Assembly: GCA_017443885.1 (NCBI GenBank)
Contig: JAFSXW010000065.1
Location: 1-10,177 of the forward strand
Source: Clostridia bacterium
Lineage (GTDB): Bacteria; Bacillota; Clostridia; Christensenellales; UBA1242
Direction: 5' to 3'
Length of the DNA stretch: 10,177 nucleotides
The number at the start of each line of letters is the position of its first letter. Within the stretch, counting starts at the first letter, position 1. The notes under the pieces were generated by a model. It searched no databases, was not told the DNA's origin, and saw only the letters and a list, made by a program, of their open reading frames with translations. Positions 1 through 6,417 of this stretch are shown here, in pieces. The position numbers and the translations under genes are program-made.

Positions 1-2
1 GC

Positions 3-287
3 AGAAATGATATTGTAAACGCAATTAAAAAGATCATTGAAGAAAAAGTTAGCCCAGAAGATATTAATGAAGAGAGTTTTAAAAAGTATCTTTCAACAGG
101 AGATATGCCAGATATAGATTTATTAGTGAGAACGAGTGGCGAAAATAGAATAAGCGGGTTTTTGCTATATAATATGGCTTATGCAGAACTATATTTTGTT
201 TCAAAGCATTGGCCTTCATTTACTGGCAAAGATGTTGACGATTGCGTGCTAGAATTTCAAAGTCGTCAAAGACGATTTGGTGCATAG
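3..287 (+). CDS. uppS: Undecaprenyl diphosphate synthase (3' part only)
   Basis: This is the C-terminal 94 codons of a cis-prenyltransferase; the start lies before the window, and base 3 is the first complete codon in frame. UppS condenses isopentenyl diphosphate onto farnesyl diphosphate to make the C55 lipid carrier for peptidoglycan and other wall polymers, and acts in the cytosol at the membrane face. The family signature is visible: PDIDLLVRTSGENRIS, then a FLLYNMAYAELYF block, a conserved W-P pair and the terminal RQRRFG. The Arg-x-Ser-Gly-Glu and following Arg residues bind diphosphate in this family. The catalytic Asp region lies upstream and cannot be seen. The stop TAG overlaps the AGGAG of the next gene, cdsA, as expected for an operon. 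The identification is secure. Confidence 0.95.
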   Translation, partial: RNDIVNAIKKIIEEKVSPEDINEESFKKYLSTGDMPDIDLLVRTSGENRISGFLLYNMAYAELYFVSKHWPSFTGKDVDDCVLEFQSRQRRFGA

Positions 288-295
288 GAGAAAAA

Positions 296-1186
296 ATGCT
301 TAAAAGAACAATCACAGGTTTGGTGATATTAATTTTAACGGCTGTTTGCATTGCTTTAAGGCTTGTTTCGCCTTTGTTTTTTGATGCATTTGTGCTTGTT
401 TTAATTTATGGAAGCTTAATTGAATTTTATTTAGCGTTTAAAGTGGCAGATAAAAGGTTTTATCTTTTGCCTCTTATTTTGCTTCCAATAGGTTCGTGGG
501 CATCTTTTAGATATTTTTATAATCCACTTATACTTGTGCTTTGTGGAGCACTAATTGTGCTTCTTTATAGTGCTTGCGCCGAATTAATTGAGAATGCAAA
601 ACTGCGTAAAAATAGTAACAATATTAGCGAAAACGATATTAAGCGAAGGCTTTTTTATAAAACTCAAACCACAATGAATGTTTGTGTTTATCCAGTGATC
701 ACTTTAAGCCTTCTATTTGGGCTAAATTATTTTGGGCAAACAATTGGCTTTATTGCAATAATTTTGCTTTTTGCTGTAACAATGTTTACTGATGTGTTTG
801 CTTATGTGTTTGGCGTTTGGCTAGGCAAAAATCGCACAAAACTAACTCCTGAAATTAGCCCTAAAAAAAGCGTTGTAGGAACTATTTTTGGGTTTCTTGG
901 TGGAATAGTTAGTGCTGGATTATGCTATTTGTTATTTTACCATTTAAATTTGCTGGGAGAGTTTAATATACCAGTTTCAAAGGCAATAATTTTATTTAGT
1001 ATGATTGGTGTTTTTGGAAGCCTTGCAACGCAAATTGGCGATTTAATTGCAAGCGCTTTTAAAAGAAGAGTTGGAATTAAAGATTTTGGAAGCATCTTCC
1101 CAGGTCATGGTGGATTTACGGACAGGGTGGATGGTTTAATGATTGCAGGCGTTTTGGTTTACTGCATGTTTAGCGTATTAATTTAG
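296..1186 (+). CDS. cdsA: Phosphatidate cytidylyltransferase (CDP-diglyceride synthase)
   Basis: This integral membrane enzyme makes CDP-diacylglycerol from CTP and phosphatidic acid, the branch point for phosphatidylglycerol and related lipids. The 296-residue product has many hydrophobic stretches. Its C-terminus carries the CDS signature: S-A-F-K-R-R, then K-D, then FPGHGGFTDRVDGL, with the Asp residues that bind metal in this family. The usual LDRxD reads TDRVD here, which the pattern permits. I chose ATG 296 because AGGAG (286-290) sits 5 bases upstream, right after the uppS stop. The same frame is open from a TTG at 242, but that would overlap uppS and has no comparable site. uppS-cdsA adjacency is standard in Bacillota and many other bacteria. 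In many relatives dxr follows next, but here rseP does. Confidence 0.95.
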   Translation: MLKRTITGLVILILTAVCIALRLVSPLFFDAFVLVLIYGSLIEFYLAFKVADKRFYLLPLILLPIGSWASFRYFYNPLILVLCGALIVLLYSACAELIENAKLRKNSNNISENDIKRRLFYKTQTTMNVCVYPVITLSLLFGLNYFGQTIGFIAIILLFAVTMFTDVFAYVFGVWLGKNRTKLTPEISPKKSVVGTIFGFLGGIVSAGLCYLLFYHLNLLGEFNIPVSKAIILFSMIGVFGSLATQIGDLIASAFKRRVGIKDFGSIFPGHGGFTDRVDGLMIAGVLVYCMFSVLI

Positions 1187-1195
1187 GAGGCTGAG

Positions 1196-2458
1196 ATGAT
1201 TGTTTTATATATAATTGTTGCAATAATAATTTTGCTTGTTTTAATTACTGTGCATGAGTTTGGACACTACACAGCAGGCAAACTTCTTGGATTTAAAATA
1301 AACGAATTTTCTATTGGTTTTGGTAAAGCCATTTATTCTAAAACAAAGAAAAATGGCGAAATTTTTTCAGTTAGATTGCTTCCACTAGGCGGTTATTGTG
1401 CATTTGAAGGGGAAGATGAAGATAATCCTTCAAAAGATGCATTTAACAACCAAAAACCTTGGAAACGCTTAATTGTAACTTTGGCTGGTGTTCTTTTCAA
1501 CTTTTTATTTGCAATTATTATGAGTGCTGTGTTTTTAATGGTTTCAGGATATGCTGTGCCAAAAATTTACACTCTTGCACCATCAAATTCTCAATTAGAA
1601 GTGGGCGACACAATTTTAAAGGTTAATGGCAAAAGCCTAGAAATTTATAGGCATTTAGCTGATGTGACAGCATCTTATAAAGAAGGCGAAAACATAACAC
1701 TCACAATAGATAGAAATGGCGCAATTTTAGATGTTGTGATGAGTAAGCAAAATTATGAAGCTTATTATTATGTTGGAAATTTTGCAGGAGTTAGTGGCAA
1801 TATTTTTGATGTTGGTGGAAATCAATTAAAAGAGCAAGAATTTATTGAAAGAGTTAAGGATATTTCAGTAAACTATGATGAAAATGGAAAAGTGCTTGAT
1901 ATTGTAATTCCGGCAGGTCAATTCTTTTATAAAAATGCTAATGGCGAGCTTATAGATTATGCCAGCGAAGATAGTGCTAAGAATTTAGTAACTGATGCAA
2001 GCATTTCTCTTGCTCCAAAAGGGGTAAGTCTAGGGTTTATTTATTCTAGCGAAGCAAAAAGTTATGGATTTTTTGAAAGTTTACTTAAAGCTTGGCCATT
2101 TGCATTTTATATTTGTGGGGTAATTCTATCTGCACTTGGTGGAATATTTACTGGCGCCACAAAACTAAGAGATTTAGGTGGAACGGTTACGGCAATTGGG
2201 CAGATGGCCCAAATAAGTAGTATGGGATTTAATCAATTCTTAATGCTATTCCCATTATTATCGCTTAATCTTGCAATATTTAATGTGCTTCCAATTCCGG
2301 CACTAGATGGAGCAAGGGCAGTGTTTATAATAATAGAGATGATATTTAGAAAACCAGTGCCACGCAAAATAGAAGGATATATTCACACTGTTGGTTTAAT
2401 TTTACTTTTCGCACTTGTTATATTCTTAGATGTTTATCATATATTCTTTGTAAGATAA
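1196..2458 (+). CDS. rseP: RseP/RasP-type site-2 membrane zinc metalloprotease
   Basis: This M50 intramembrane protease would cleave transmembrane substrates such as anti-sigma factors or signal-peptide remnants after a first cut by another protease. In the 420-residue product, the first membrane segment carries the zinc motif HEFGH (residues 20-24), followed by GFKINEFSIGFG and a RLLPLGGY block typical of the family. A second membrane segment lies near 90-118, then one PDZ-like region (about 125-185, with a GDTILKVNGKSL core). The C-terminal membrane block carries the third zinc ligand in NVLPIPALDG (363-372). About 100 residues between the PDZ-like core and the C-terminal block match no motif I know. 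The start is fixed by AGGAGG at 1185-1190, which overlaps the cdsA stop and lies 5 bases from ATG. The substrate cannot be predicted. Confidence 0.93.
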   Translation: MIVLYIIVAIIILLVLITVHEFGHYTAGKLLGFKINEFSIGFGKAIYSKTKKNGEIFSVRLLPLGGYCAFEGEDEDNPSKDAFNNQKPWKRLIVTLAGVLFNFLFAIIMSAVFLMVSGYAVPKIYTLAPSNSQLEVGDTILKVNGKSLEIYRHLADVTASYKEGENITLTIDRNGAILDVVMSKQNYEAYYYVGNFAGVSGNIFDVGGNQLKEQEFIERVKDISVNYDENGKVLDIVIPAGQFFYKNANGELIDYASEDSAKNLVTDASISLAPKGVSLGFIYSSEAKSYGFFESLLKAWPFAFYICGVILSALGGIFTGATKLRDLGGTVTAIGQMAQISSMGFNQFLMLFPLLSLNLAIFNVLPIPALDGARAVFIIIEMIFRKPVPRKIEGYIHTVGLILLFALVIFLDVYHIFFVR

Positions 2459-2491
2459 ACTATAATAAAAAACTAAAGAGGCTAAAAATTT

Positions 2492-4090
2492 ATGGAAATA
2501 GATGCAATCACAACTGCGCTTAATGAATACACGCAAAATAAATATGGTTTTAATTTAAGGTCGGCTCACCTTTTAGGTGAAACCTGCCAGCTAGAATTTA
2601 GCTATAAAGACGGCAGTATTCTTGATAAAAATACACGCAACGATTGCTCTATTTTTATTATGAAAAATTTGCCTGCTGGATTTGTTTATACAATAAAGTT
2701 CGTTAAAAATTATATAAACGAAGATGCAGTAAAAGATGAGATTAATAAATTTACACAAAAAAATTTCCCAGCCTTTGTTTATGAATTTGAAGCCTTAAAA
2801 CAAGAAGATGGCTTAAATTATGTGAGTTTAAAAGCAAACACAAGGCTAAAAATTTATGTAACCAATAAGAATTTAGAAAATGAACTTAAAAATTATTTGC
2901 ACGAAACTTTTGCTAGCGATTTTGAGGTTAAAATAAACTATATTGAAGATTCTAGCACAGAAGAAGTGGTTGTTGCCGAAGATTTAGAACTAGCACCGCA
3001 AGAAGTTCACGAAATAAAAGTTAGTGATGCTAATATGCTTTTTGGTGAAAAATTTGGCAATAGTGCCGGTTATATTCGTGATCAAATAAAAAATATTGGA
3101 AGTGATGTTGTTGTTTGCGGAAAAATAGAATACCTTAAACTTAGCGAAGTGAAAAGTAAAAAAGACGATAAAAAAGAAGAAAATATAGCACAAGAAGCAA
3201 ATCAAGACGAAACTAATGAACCTTATGTGAGAAAATATTTAAAATTTAAACTAGAAGATTTCACTGGCAGTGTTTCGTGCATATATTTTGCAACAAAAAC
3301 AACCATTGATAAGGTTATGCAATTAGAAGATGGAAACACTATTTTAGTGAAAGGCACAATGGAAGAAAATTCATTTAATAATCAGCCAACTCTTAAGATT
3401 AAAAGTATGGCAATGTGCAAGTTGCCAGAAAACTTTAAAGAAGAAAAGGTTTATAAAACAGAGCCAGAGCATTATAAGTATTGTTTTCCAGAGCCTTATG
3501 TTAGCAAAACTCAGGTGGATTTATTTAGCGTTTTATCTGGCGCAGAAGAAGAAGTTCCAGAATATCTTAAAAAGCATGATGTGGTTGTGTTCGACTTTGA
3601 AACCACTGGCCTTTCTGCAACAGATTGCTTTATTATTGAAATTGGTGCTGTTAAAATTAGAAATGGTAAAATTATTGAAAGTTTTGAAACTTTTGTGAAC
3701 CCTCAAAAACATATAGACGATGATAGCACGCTTATTCATGGCATCACTGACGAAGATGTTAAAGATGCACCAATATATCCTCAGGCACTTGCAGATTTTT
3801 ATAAATTCACAAGAAATTCAACGCTTGTTGCATATAATATTGCATTCGATTATAGTTTTCTTTCCACATACGGCGAAAAGGCTGGCTATAAATTTGATAA
3901 TCCTCAAATTGATGCTCTAAAACTTGCCACCAAAAATGTTCATGGCACTAAAAACTATAAATTAAAAACCGTTGCCGATCATTTAGGAGTTCTTTTAGAT
4001 AATGCACATAGGGCGGTTTATGATGCCATAGCCACAGCCGAAGTGTTTATTAAACTTGCTGGGCACATAGGCGAAAACGGCGAAATATAA
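2492..4090 (+). CDS. PolC-like protein: PolC N-terminal region, OB fold and DEDDh 3'-5' exonuclease, without PHP or polymerase domains
   Basis: The 532-residue protein resembles the front of Bacillota replicative polymerase PolC but is far shorter than the roughly 1,400 residues of that family. Residues 1 to about 200 look like the PolC N-terminal domains. Residues about 204-311 look like an OB fold, interrupted by a Lys/Glu-rich stretch (about 222-243). Residues 363-525 form an exonuclease with every catalytic motif: DFETTGL (D368, E370), NIAFD (D453) and HRAVYD (H506, D511). In PolC the exonuclease is inserted within the PHP domain; here a linker of about 50 residues joins OB to exonuclease directly, and the protein ends 21 residues after D511. 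No frameshift is visible, and a terminator follows 10 bases after the stop. It occupies the usual polC site before rimP. A plausible role is a single-strand-binding proofreading or repair exonuclease, perhaps a replisome partner; this is inference. AAAGAGG (2475-2481) precedes the ATG by 10 bases. Confidence 0.85.
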   Translation: MEIDAITTALNEYTQNKYGFNLRSAHLLGETCQLEFSYKDGSILDKNTRNDCSIFIMKNLPAGFVYTIKFVKNYINEDAVKDEINKFTQKNFPAFVYEFEALKQEDGLNYVSLKANTRLKIYVTNKNLENELKNYLHETFASDFEVKINYIEDSSTEEVVVAEDLELAPQEVHEIKVSDANMLFGEKFGNSAGYIRDQIKNIGSDVVVCGKIEYLKLSEVKSKKDDKKEENIAQEANQDETNEPYVRKYLKFKLEDFTGSVSCIYFATKTTIDKVMQLEDGNTILVKGTMEENSFNNQPTLKIKSMAMCKLPENFKEEKVYKTEPEHYKYCFPEPYVSKTQVDLFSVLSGAEEEVPEYLKKHDVVVFDFETTGLSATDCFIIEIGAVKIRNGKIIESFETFVNPQKHIDDDSTLIHGITDEDVKDAPIYPQALADFYKFTRNSTLVAYNIAFDYSFLSTYGEKAGYKFDNPQIDALKLATKNVHGTKNYKLKTVADHLGVLLDNAHRAVYDAIATAEVFIKLAGHIGENGEI

Positions 4091-4100
4091 ATAATTAAGC

Positions 4101-4129
4101 AAAAATAAGGGCAAAAGCCTTTATTTTTT
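4101..4129 (+). terminator. Rho-independent terminator after the PolC-like gene
   Basis: The arms AATAAGGGC (4104-4112) and GCCTTTATT (4117-4125) pair over 9 bp with one G-U, around a loop of four A. The stem can be extended by A-T pairs, and a run of six T (4124-4129) follows. It begins 10 bases after the stop of the PolC-like gene and should end the uppS-cdsA-rseP transcript, separating it from rimP-nusA. Confidence 0.8.
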
Positions 4130-4160
4130 ATGGGTTTTTAAATAAATTTTTTATAAATGC

Positions 4161-4189
4161 TTGCAAAACAGATATAATTAATATATAAT
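4161..4189 (+). promoter_or_regulatory. Probable sigma-A promoter of the rimP-nusA-infB operon
   Basis: TTGCAA (4161-4166) and a perfect TATAAT (4184-4189) are separated by 17 bases, the optimal spacing. A second TATAAT (4173-4178) could use TTTATA (4150-4155) as its -35, also with 17 bases between, so the start may be one of two closely spaced sites. Start of transcription from the main candidate would fall near 4196, giving a leader of about 60 bases. The site sits between the terminator and rimP, where a promoter is required. The surroundings are very AT-rich, so chance matches are possible. Confidence 0.7.
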
Positions 4190-4212
4190 AATATTGTAAT
4201 TGATGCTTAGTT

Positions 4213-4243
4213 TGGAGTGGCAAAACGCCACTCCATTCTTTAT
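4213..4243 (+). promoter_or_regulatory. Leader hairpin upstream of rimP-nusA, attenuator-like
   Basis: TGGAGTGGC (4213-4221) and GCCACTCCA (4227-4235) form a perfect 9-bp, GC-rich stem with a 5-base AAAAC loop. It is followed by an interrupted T tract, TTCTTTAT. The stem lies about 17 bases after the predicted transcription start and 22 bases before the rimP ATG. Its shape is that of a weak intrinsic terminator, with a strong stem and a poor U tract. In Bacillus subtilis the same operon has a leader terminator that responds to NusA; assigning that role here is inference. It could instead simply protect the 5' end of the mRNA. Confidence 0.6.
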
Positions 4244-4257
4244 GAAAGGGGGCTTTT

Positions 4258-4716
4258 ATGGCAAATATAAAAAATTCGGTTGAAGATTTTTTAAAACCAA
4301 CCATAAACAATTTAGGGTATGACCTAATCGAAGTTGATTTTAGCAAAAAACAAAATGGCGATAATTTAACAATTTTTATAGATAAAAAAGGCGGTGTTAG
4401 CCTAGATGATTGTGCACTTGTTCATGAAACGATAGACCCCTTACTAGATGAACTTAACCCAACTAATGATGCACCATATTATTTAAATGTTTCAAGCCCA
4501 GGTTTAGATAGACCCATTAAAACAGATGCAGATTTAGAAAGAAATTTAGGCGAAGTGCTTGAAGTTACTTGCTACCAAAAAGTAGGAACAAAAAAGCATT
4601 TCGTTGGTGTGCTTTTAAATTTTAATAAAGATAGCATCACATTAGAAGAAGATGGCAAACAATATCTGCTAGATAGAAAAAATATATCAAAACTAACAAA
4701 ATATATAGAGTTTTAA
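4258..4716 (+). CDS. rimP: Ribosome maturation factor RimP
   Basis: RimP binds the 30S subunit late in assembly and helps ribosomal proteins join the head region. The 152-residue product has the usual length and both family hallmarks. The N-terminal domain contains GYDLIEVDF, an LTIFIDKKGGVSLDDC block and an ETIDPLLDE helix, and the motif NVSSPGLDRPI (77-87) leads into the C-terminal SH3-like domain. AAAGGGGG (4245-4252) lies 5 bases before the ATG. It is the first gene of the second operon and directly precedes nusA, as in most bacteria. Nothing is unusual in the protein. Confidence 0.95.
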   Translation: MANIKNSVEDFLKPTINNLGYDLIEVDFSKKQNGDNLTIFIDKKGGVSLDDCALVHETIDPLLDELNPTNDAPYYLNVSSPGLDRPIKTDADLERNLGEVLEVTCYQKVGTKKHFVGVLLNFNKDSITLEEDGKQYLLDRKNISKLTKYIEF

Positions 4717-4720
4717 GGAG
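4715..4720 (+). promoter_or_regulatory. Ribosome binding site that decides the nusA start
   Basis: AAGGAG overlaps the rimP stop codon. Two in-frame ATGs follow. The first (4722) is only 1 base away, too close for initiation. The second (4728) is 7 bases away and is preferred. Confidence 0.75.
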
Positions 4721-4727
4721 AATGAAA

Positions 4728-5849
4728 ATGACAAATAAAGATTTTTTTCAAGCATTAGATGAATTAGAAGAAACAAAAGGAATTAAAAAGGAGTTTTTTA
4801 TTGAAACGCTAGAATCTGCTTTAGCATCTGCATATAAAAAGAATTTTGGCGAAGCAAGAAAAGTTGAAGTGAAACTTAATAGCGATAAAAACACAATAAA
4901 AGTTTATGCGTATAGAACAATCGTTGAAGAAGTAACTGATCCTGATGTTGAAATTAGCCTAGAAGATGCTAAAAAAATTAAAAAGACAGCTAGCCTTGGT
5001 GACACTCTTAGTGAAGAAATAACGCCAAAAGATTTTGGTCGTATTGCAGCAGGAACAGCAAAGCAAGTTATAGTTCAAAAATTAAGAGAAGCAGAAAGAA
5101 GCATGGCATTTGGCGAACTAGAAAGCAAGGTGGACACTTTAATTAACGGCACAATTAGAAGAAATGATGGTGAAGCCGTTTATATCGAACTTTCTGGCAC
5201 AACTATCGAAGGCGTTATGATGTCTTCCGACCAAATCCCAAACGAAAAATATGAAGTTGGCGCAAAAATTAAAGTTTATATTAAAAAATTAAGAGAAACT
5301 GCAAGAGGCGTTCAAGCAATAGTTTCAAGAAGCACACCTAATTTTGTTAGAAAACTATTTGAAGCCGAAGTTCCAGAAATTACTTCTGGCGTTGTTGAAA
5401 TTAAAAACATAGTGCGTGAAGCAGGATATAGAACAAAAATTAGCATCACAACAAAAGATCCTAATATTGATCCACTTGGTGCATGTGTTGGAAACCGTGG
5501 TGTTAGAGTGAATGCTATTGTTAGCGAACTTGGCGGAGAAAAAGTTGATATAATTGTTTGGTCAGACGACCCATTTGAATATATTGCTCGTGCTCTTAGC
5601 CCAGCAAAAGTTGTTAGCGTTGAAATAGATGAAATTTTAAAACAAAGCAAAGTGGTTGTGCCTGATGATAAACTTTCACTTGCTATTGGTAAAAATGGTC
5701 AAAATGTTAGGCTTGCCGCAAAAATTACTGGCTGGAAAATAGATGTTAAGAGCGAAAGTGTTGCAAAACAACTAGAAAAAGAAACTGAAGTGAGCCTTGA
5801 TGCTGATGCTAGTGATGCTGGCGATTTATTCACAGATTTAGACGATTAA
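4728..5849 (+). CDS. nusA: Transcription termination/antitermination factor NusA
   Basis: NusA binds RNA polymerase and nascent RNA, strengthens pausing and modulates intrinsic termination. From ATG 4728 it has 373 residues, close to the length of Bacillus NusA. Visible in order: an N-terminal polymerase-binding domain (about 1-125) starting with the typical ALDELEETKGIKKE helix; an S1 domain (about 135-200); a KH domain with GNRG (255-258) in the conserved DPLGACVGNRG context; and a second KH domain with GKNG (321-324) in LAIGKNGQNVRLA. The C-terminus is a short acidic tail rich in Asp. The acidic repeats found in gammaproteobacteria are absent, as expected in Bacillota. It may repress its own operon through the hairpin at 4213-4235. 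Confidence 0.96.
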   Translation: MTNKDFFQALDELEETKGIKKEFFIETLESALASAYKKNFGEARKVEVKLNSDKNTIKVYAYRTIVEEVTDPDVEISLEDAKKIKKTASLGDTLSEEITPKDFGRIAAGTAKQVIVQKLREAERSMAFGELESKVDTLINGTIRRNDGEAVYIELSGTTIEGVMMSSDQIPNEKYEVGAKIKVYIKKLRETARGVQAIVSRSTPNFVRKLFEAEVPEITSGVVEIKNIVREAGYRTKISITTKDPNIDPLGACVGNRGVRVNAIVSELGGEKVDIIVWSDDPFEYIARALSPAKVVSVEIDEILKQSKVVVPDDKLSLAIGKNGQNVRLAAKITGWKIDVKSESVAKQLEKETEVSLDADASDAGDLFTDLDD

Positions 5850-5867
5850 AAAATTAAAAGGATTTTT

Positions 5868-6134
5868 ATGGCAGAAATAAAAAAACAACCACAGCGTATG
5901 TGCATTGCATGCAGGGAAATGAAAAACAAAAGTGAGCTTGTGCGTTTTGTTAAAATAGATAATGATGTTGTTTTAGATAAAACAGGCAAAATGGCAGGCC
6001 GCGGTGCATATGTTTGCAATAAAACAGAATGTATGGAAAAATGCGTAAAAACGAAAGCACTTAATAGGGTTTTTGCTCAAAATATTAGTGCCGAAGTTTA
6101 CGAAAAAATTAAGGAGCAAATTAGTGCAAAATAA
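5868..6134 (+). CDS. ylxR: YlxR family RNA-binding protein (RnpM)
   Basis: This 88-residue basic protein belongs to the YlxR family, which in Bacillus subtilis binds the RNase P RNA and modulates its activity (named RnpM there). The family pattern is clear: RMCIACREMKNKSELVRFV near the N-terminus, with the C12-x2-C15 pair, then GRGAYVC (44-50), then a further cysteine and an ALNRVF segment. The cysteines C12, C15, C50 and C55 are arranged as in a small metal-binding knuckle, but metal binding cannot be shown from sequence. AAAAGGA (5856-5862) is 5 bases before the ATG. It sits between nusA and ylxQ, the standard order in Bacillota. Confidence 0.93.
   Translation: MAEIKKQPQRMCIACREMKNKSELVRFVKIDNDVVLDKTGKMAGRGAYVCNKTECMEKCVKTKALNRVFAQNISAEVYEKIKEQISAK
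6111..6116 (+). promoter_or_regulatory. Ribosome binding site that decides the ylxQ start
   Basis: AAGGAG inside the end of ylxR lies 7 bases before GTG 6124. This site selects the GTG over the ATG at 6073, which has no comparable site and would extend the protein 17 residues beyond the family's N-terminus. Confidence 0.8.
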
Positions 6135-6417
6135 TTTATTTAGTTTTGTTGGTTTTGCACTTAAAAGTGGAGCAGTTGTTTTTGGAACAGATAATTTGCT
6201 AAACTGTAAGGAAGTTCCACTAATTATTGCAAGCCCAGTTTTAAGTGAAAATGCATTAAATAAACTTAAAACAAAGTTTTATAGAGTTGTAGTTTATGAT
6301 AATTATAACAATCTAAATTTAAAAGGCAAGGTTTGTGGAATCACAAACAGTGAACTTGCAAAAAAATGCTATCAGATATTAACTGAAACAAATAAGGGGG
6401 CAAACACCATTGAGTAA
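6124..6417 (+). CDS. ylxQ: YlxQ, L7Ae/L30e-family RNA-binding protein
   Basis: This is a 97-residue L7Ae-like protein of the type found between ylxR and infB in Bacillota. Relatives bind kink-turn RNA, but the cellular role of YlxQ is not established. The N-terminal FVGFALKSGAVVFGTDNLL matches the usual helix that opens with G-x-A-x-x-x-G and ends before a charged residue. A beta strand (PLIIAS), a YRVVVY strand and the late KGKVCGITNSELAKKC segment follow the family's layout. The sequence is fairly divergent, so function rests partly on position. The start is GTG 6124, giving an 11-base overlap with ylxR. The stop overlaps the infB start by 8 bases. Confidence 0.85.
   Translation: MQNNLFSFVGFALKSGAVVFGTDNLLNCKEVPLIIASPVLSENALNKLKTKFYRVVVYDNYNNLNLKGKVCGITNSELAKKCYQILTETNKGANTIE
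6396..6400 (+). promoter_or_regulatory. Ribosome binding site for infB with a TTG start
   Basis: AAGGGGG (core 6396-6400) inside the end of ylxQ lies 9 bases before TTG 6410. The first in-frame ATG (6437) has only A-rich sequence before it, so TTG is preferred. A TTG codon at this spacing should initiate moderately. Confidence 0.65.

Noticed and set aside
242..295. Upstream TTG extension of cdsA
   Set aside because: It would overlap uppS by 46 bases without a ribosome binding site, and would add a hydrophilic stretch before the first membrane segment. ATG 296 has AGGAG at ideal spacing.
2566..2580. Small inverted repeat TCACCT-TTT-AGGTGA near the start of the PolC-like gene
   Set aside because: Only 6 bp, inside coding sequence, with no T tract. 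Repeats of this size are expected by chance in this composition.
2492..4090. PolC-like gene as a frameshifted pseudogene
   Set aside because: The frame is open over 532 codons, all exonuclease residues are kept, and no polymerase-like sequence follows the stop in any frame within the window.
4128..4346. Minus-strand open frame of 72 codons spanning the intergenic region and rimP start
   Set aside because: It crosses the terminator, promoter and leader hairpin, has no recognisable protein features, and overlaps rimP.
5312..5650. Open frame of 112 codons on the minus strand
   Set aside because: It lies wholly inside nusA, has no ribosome binding site, and is a low-complexity Ser/Thr-rich shadow of the coding strand.
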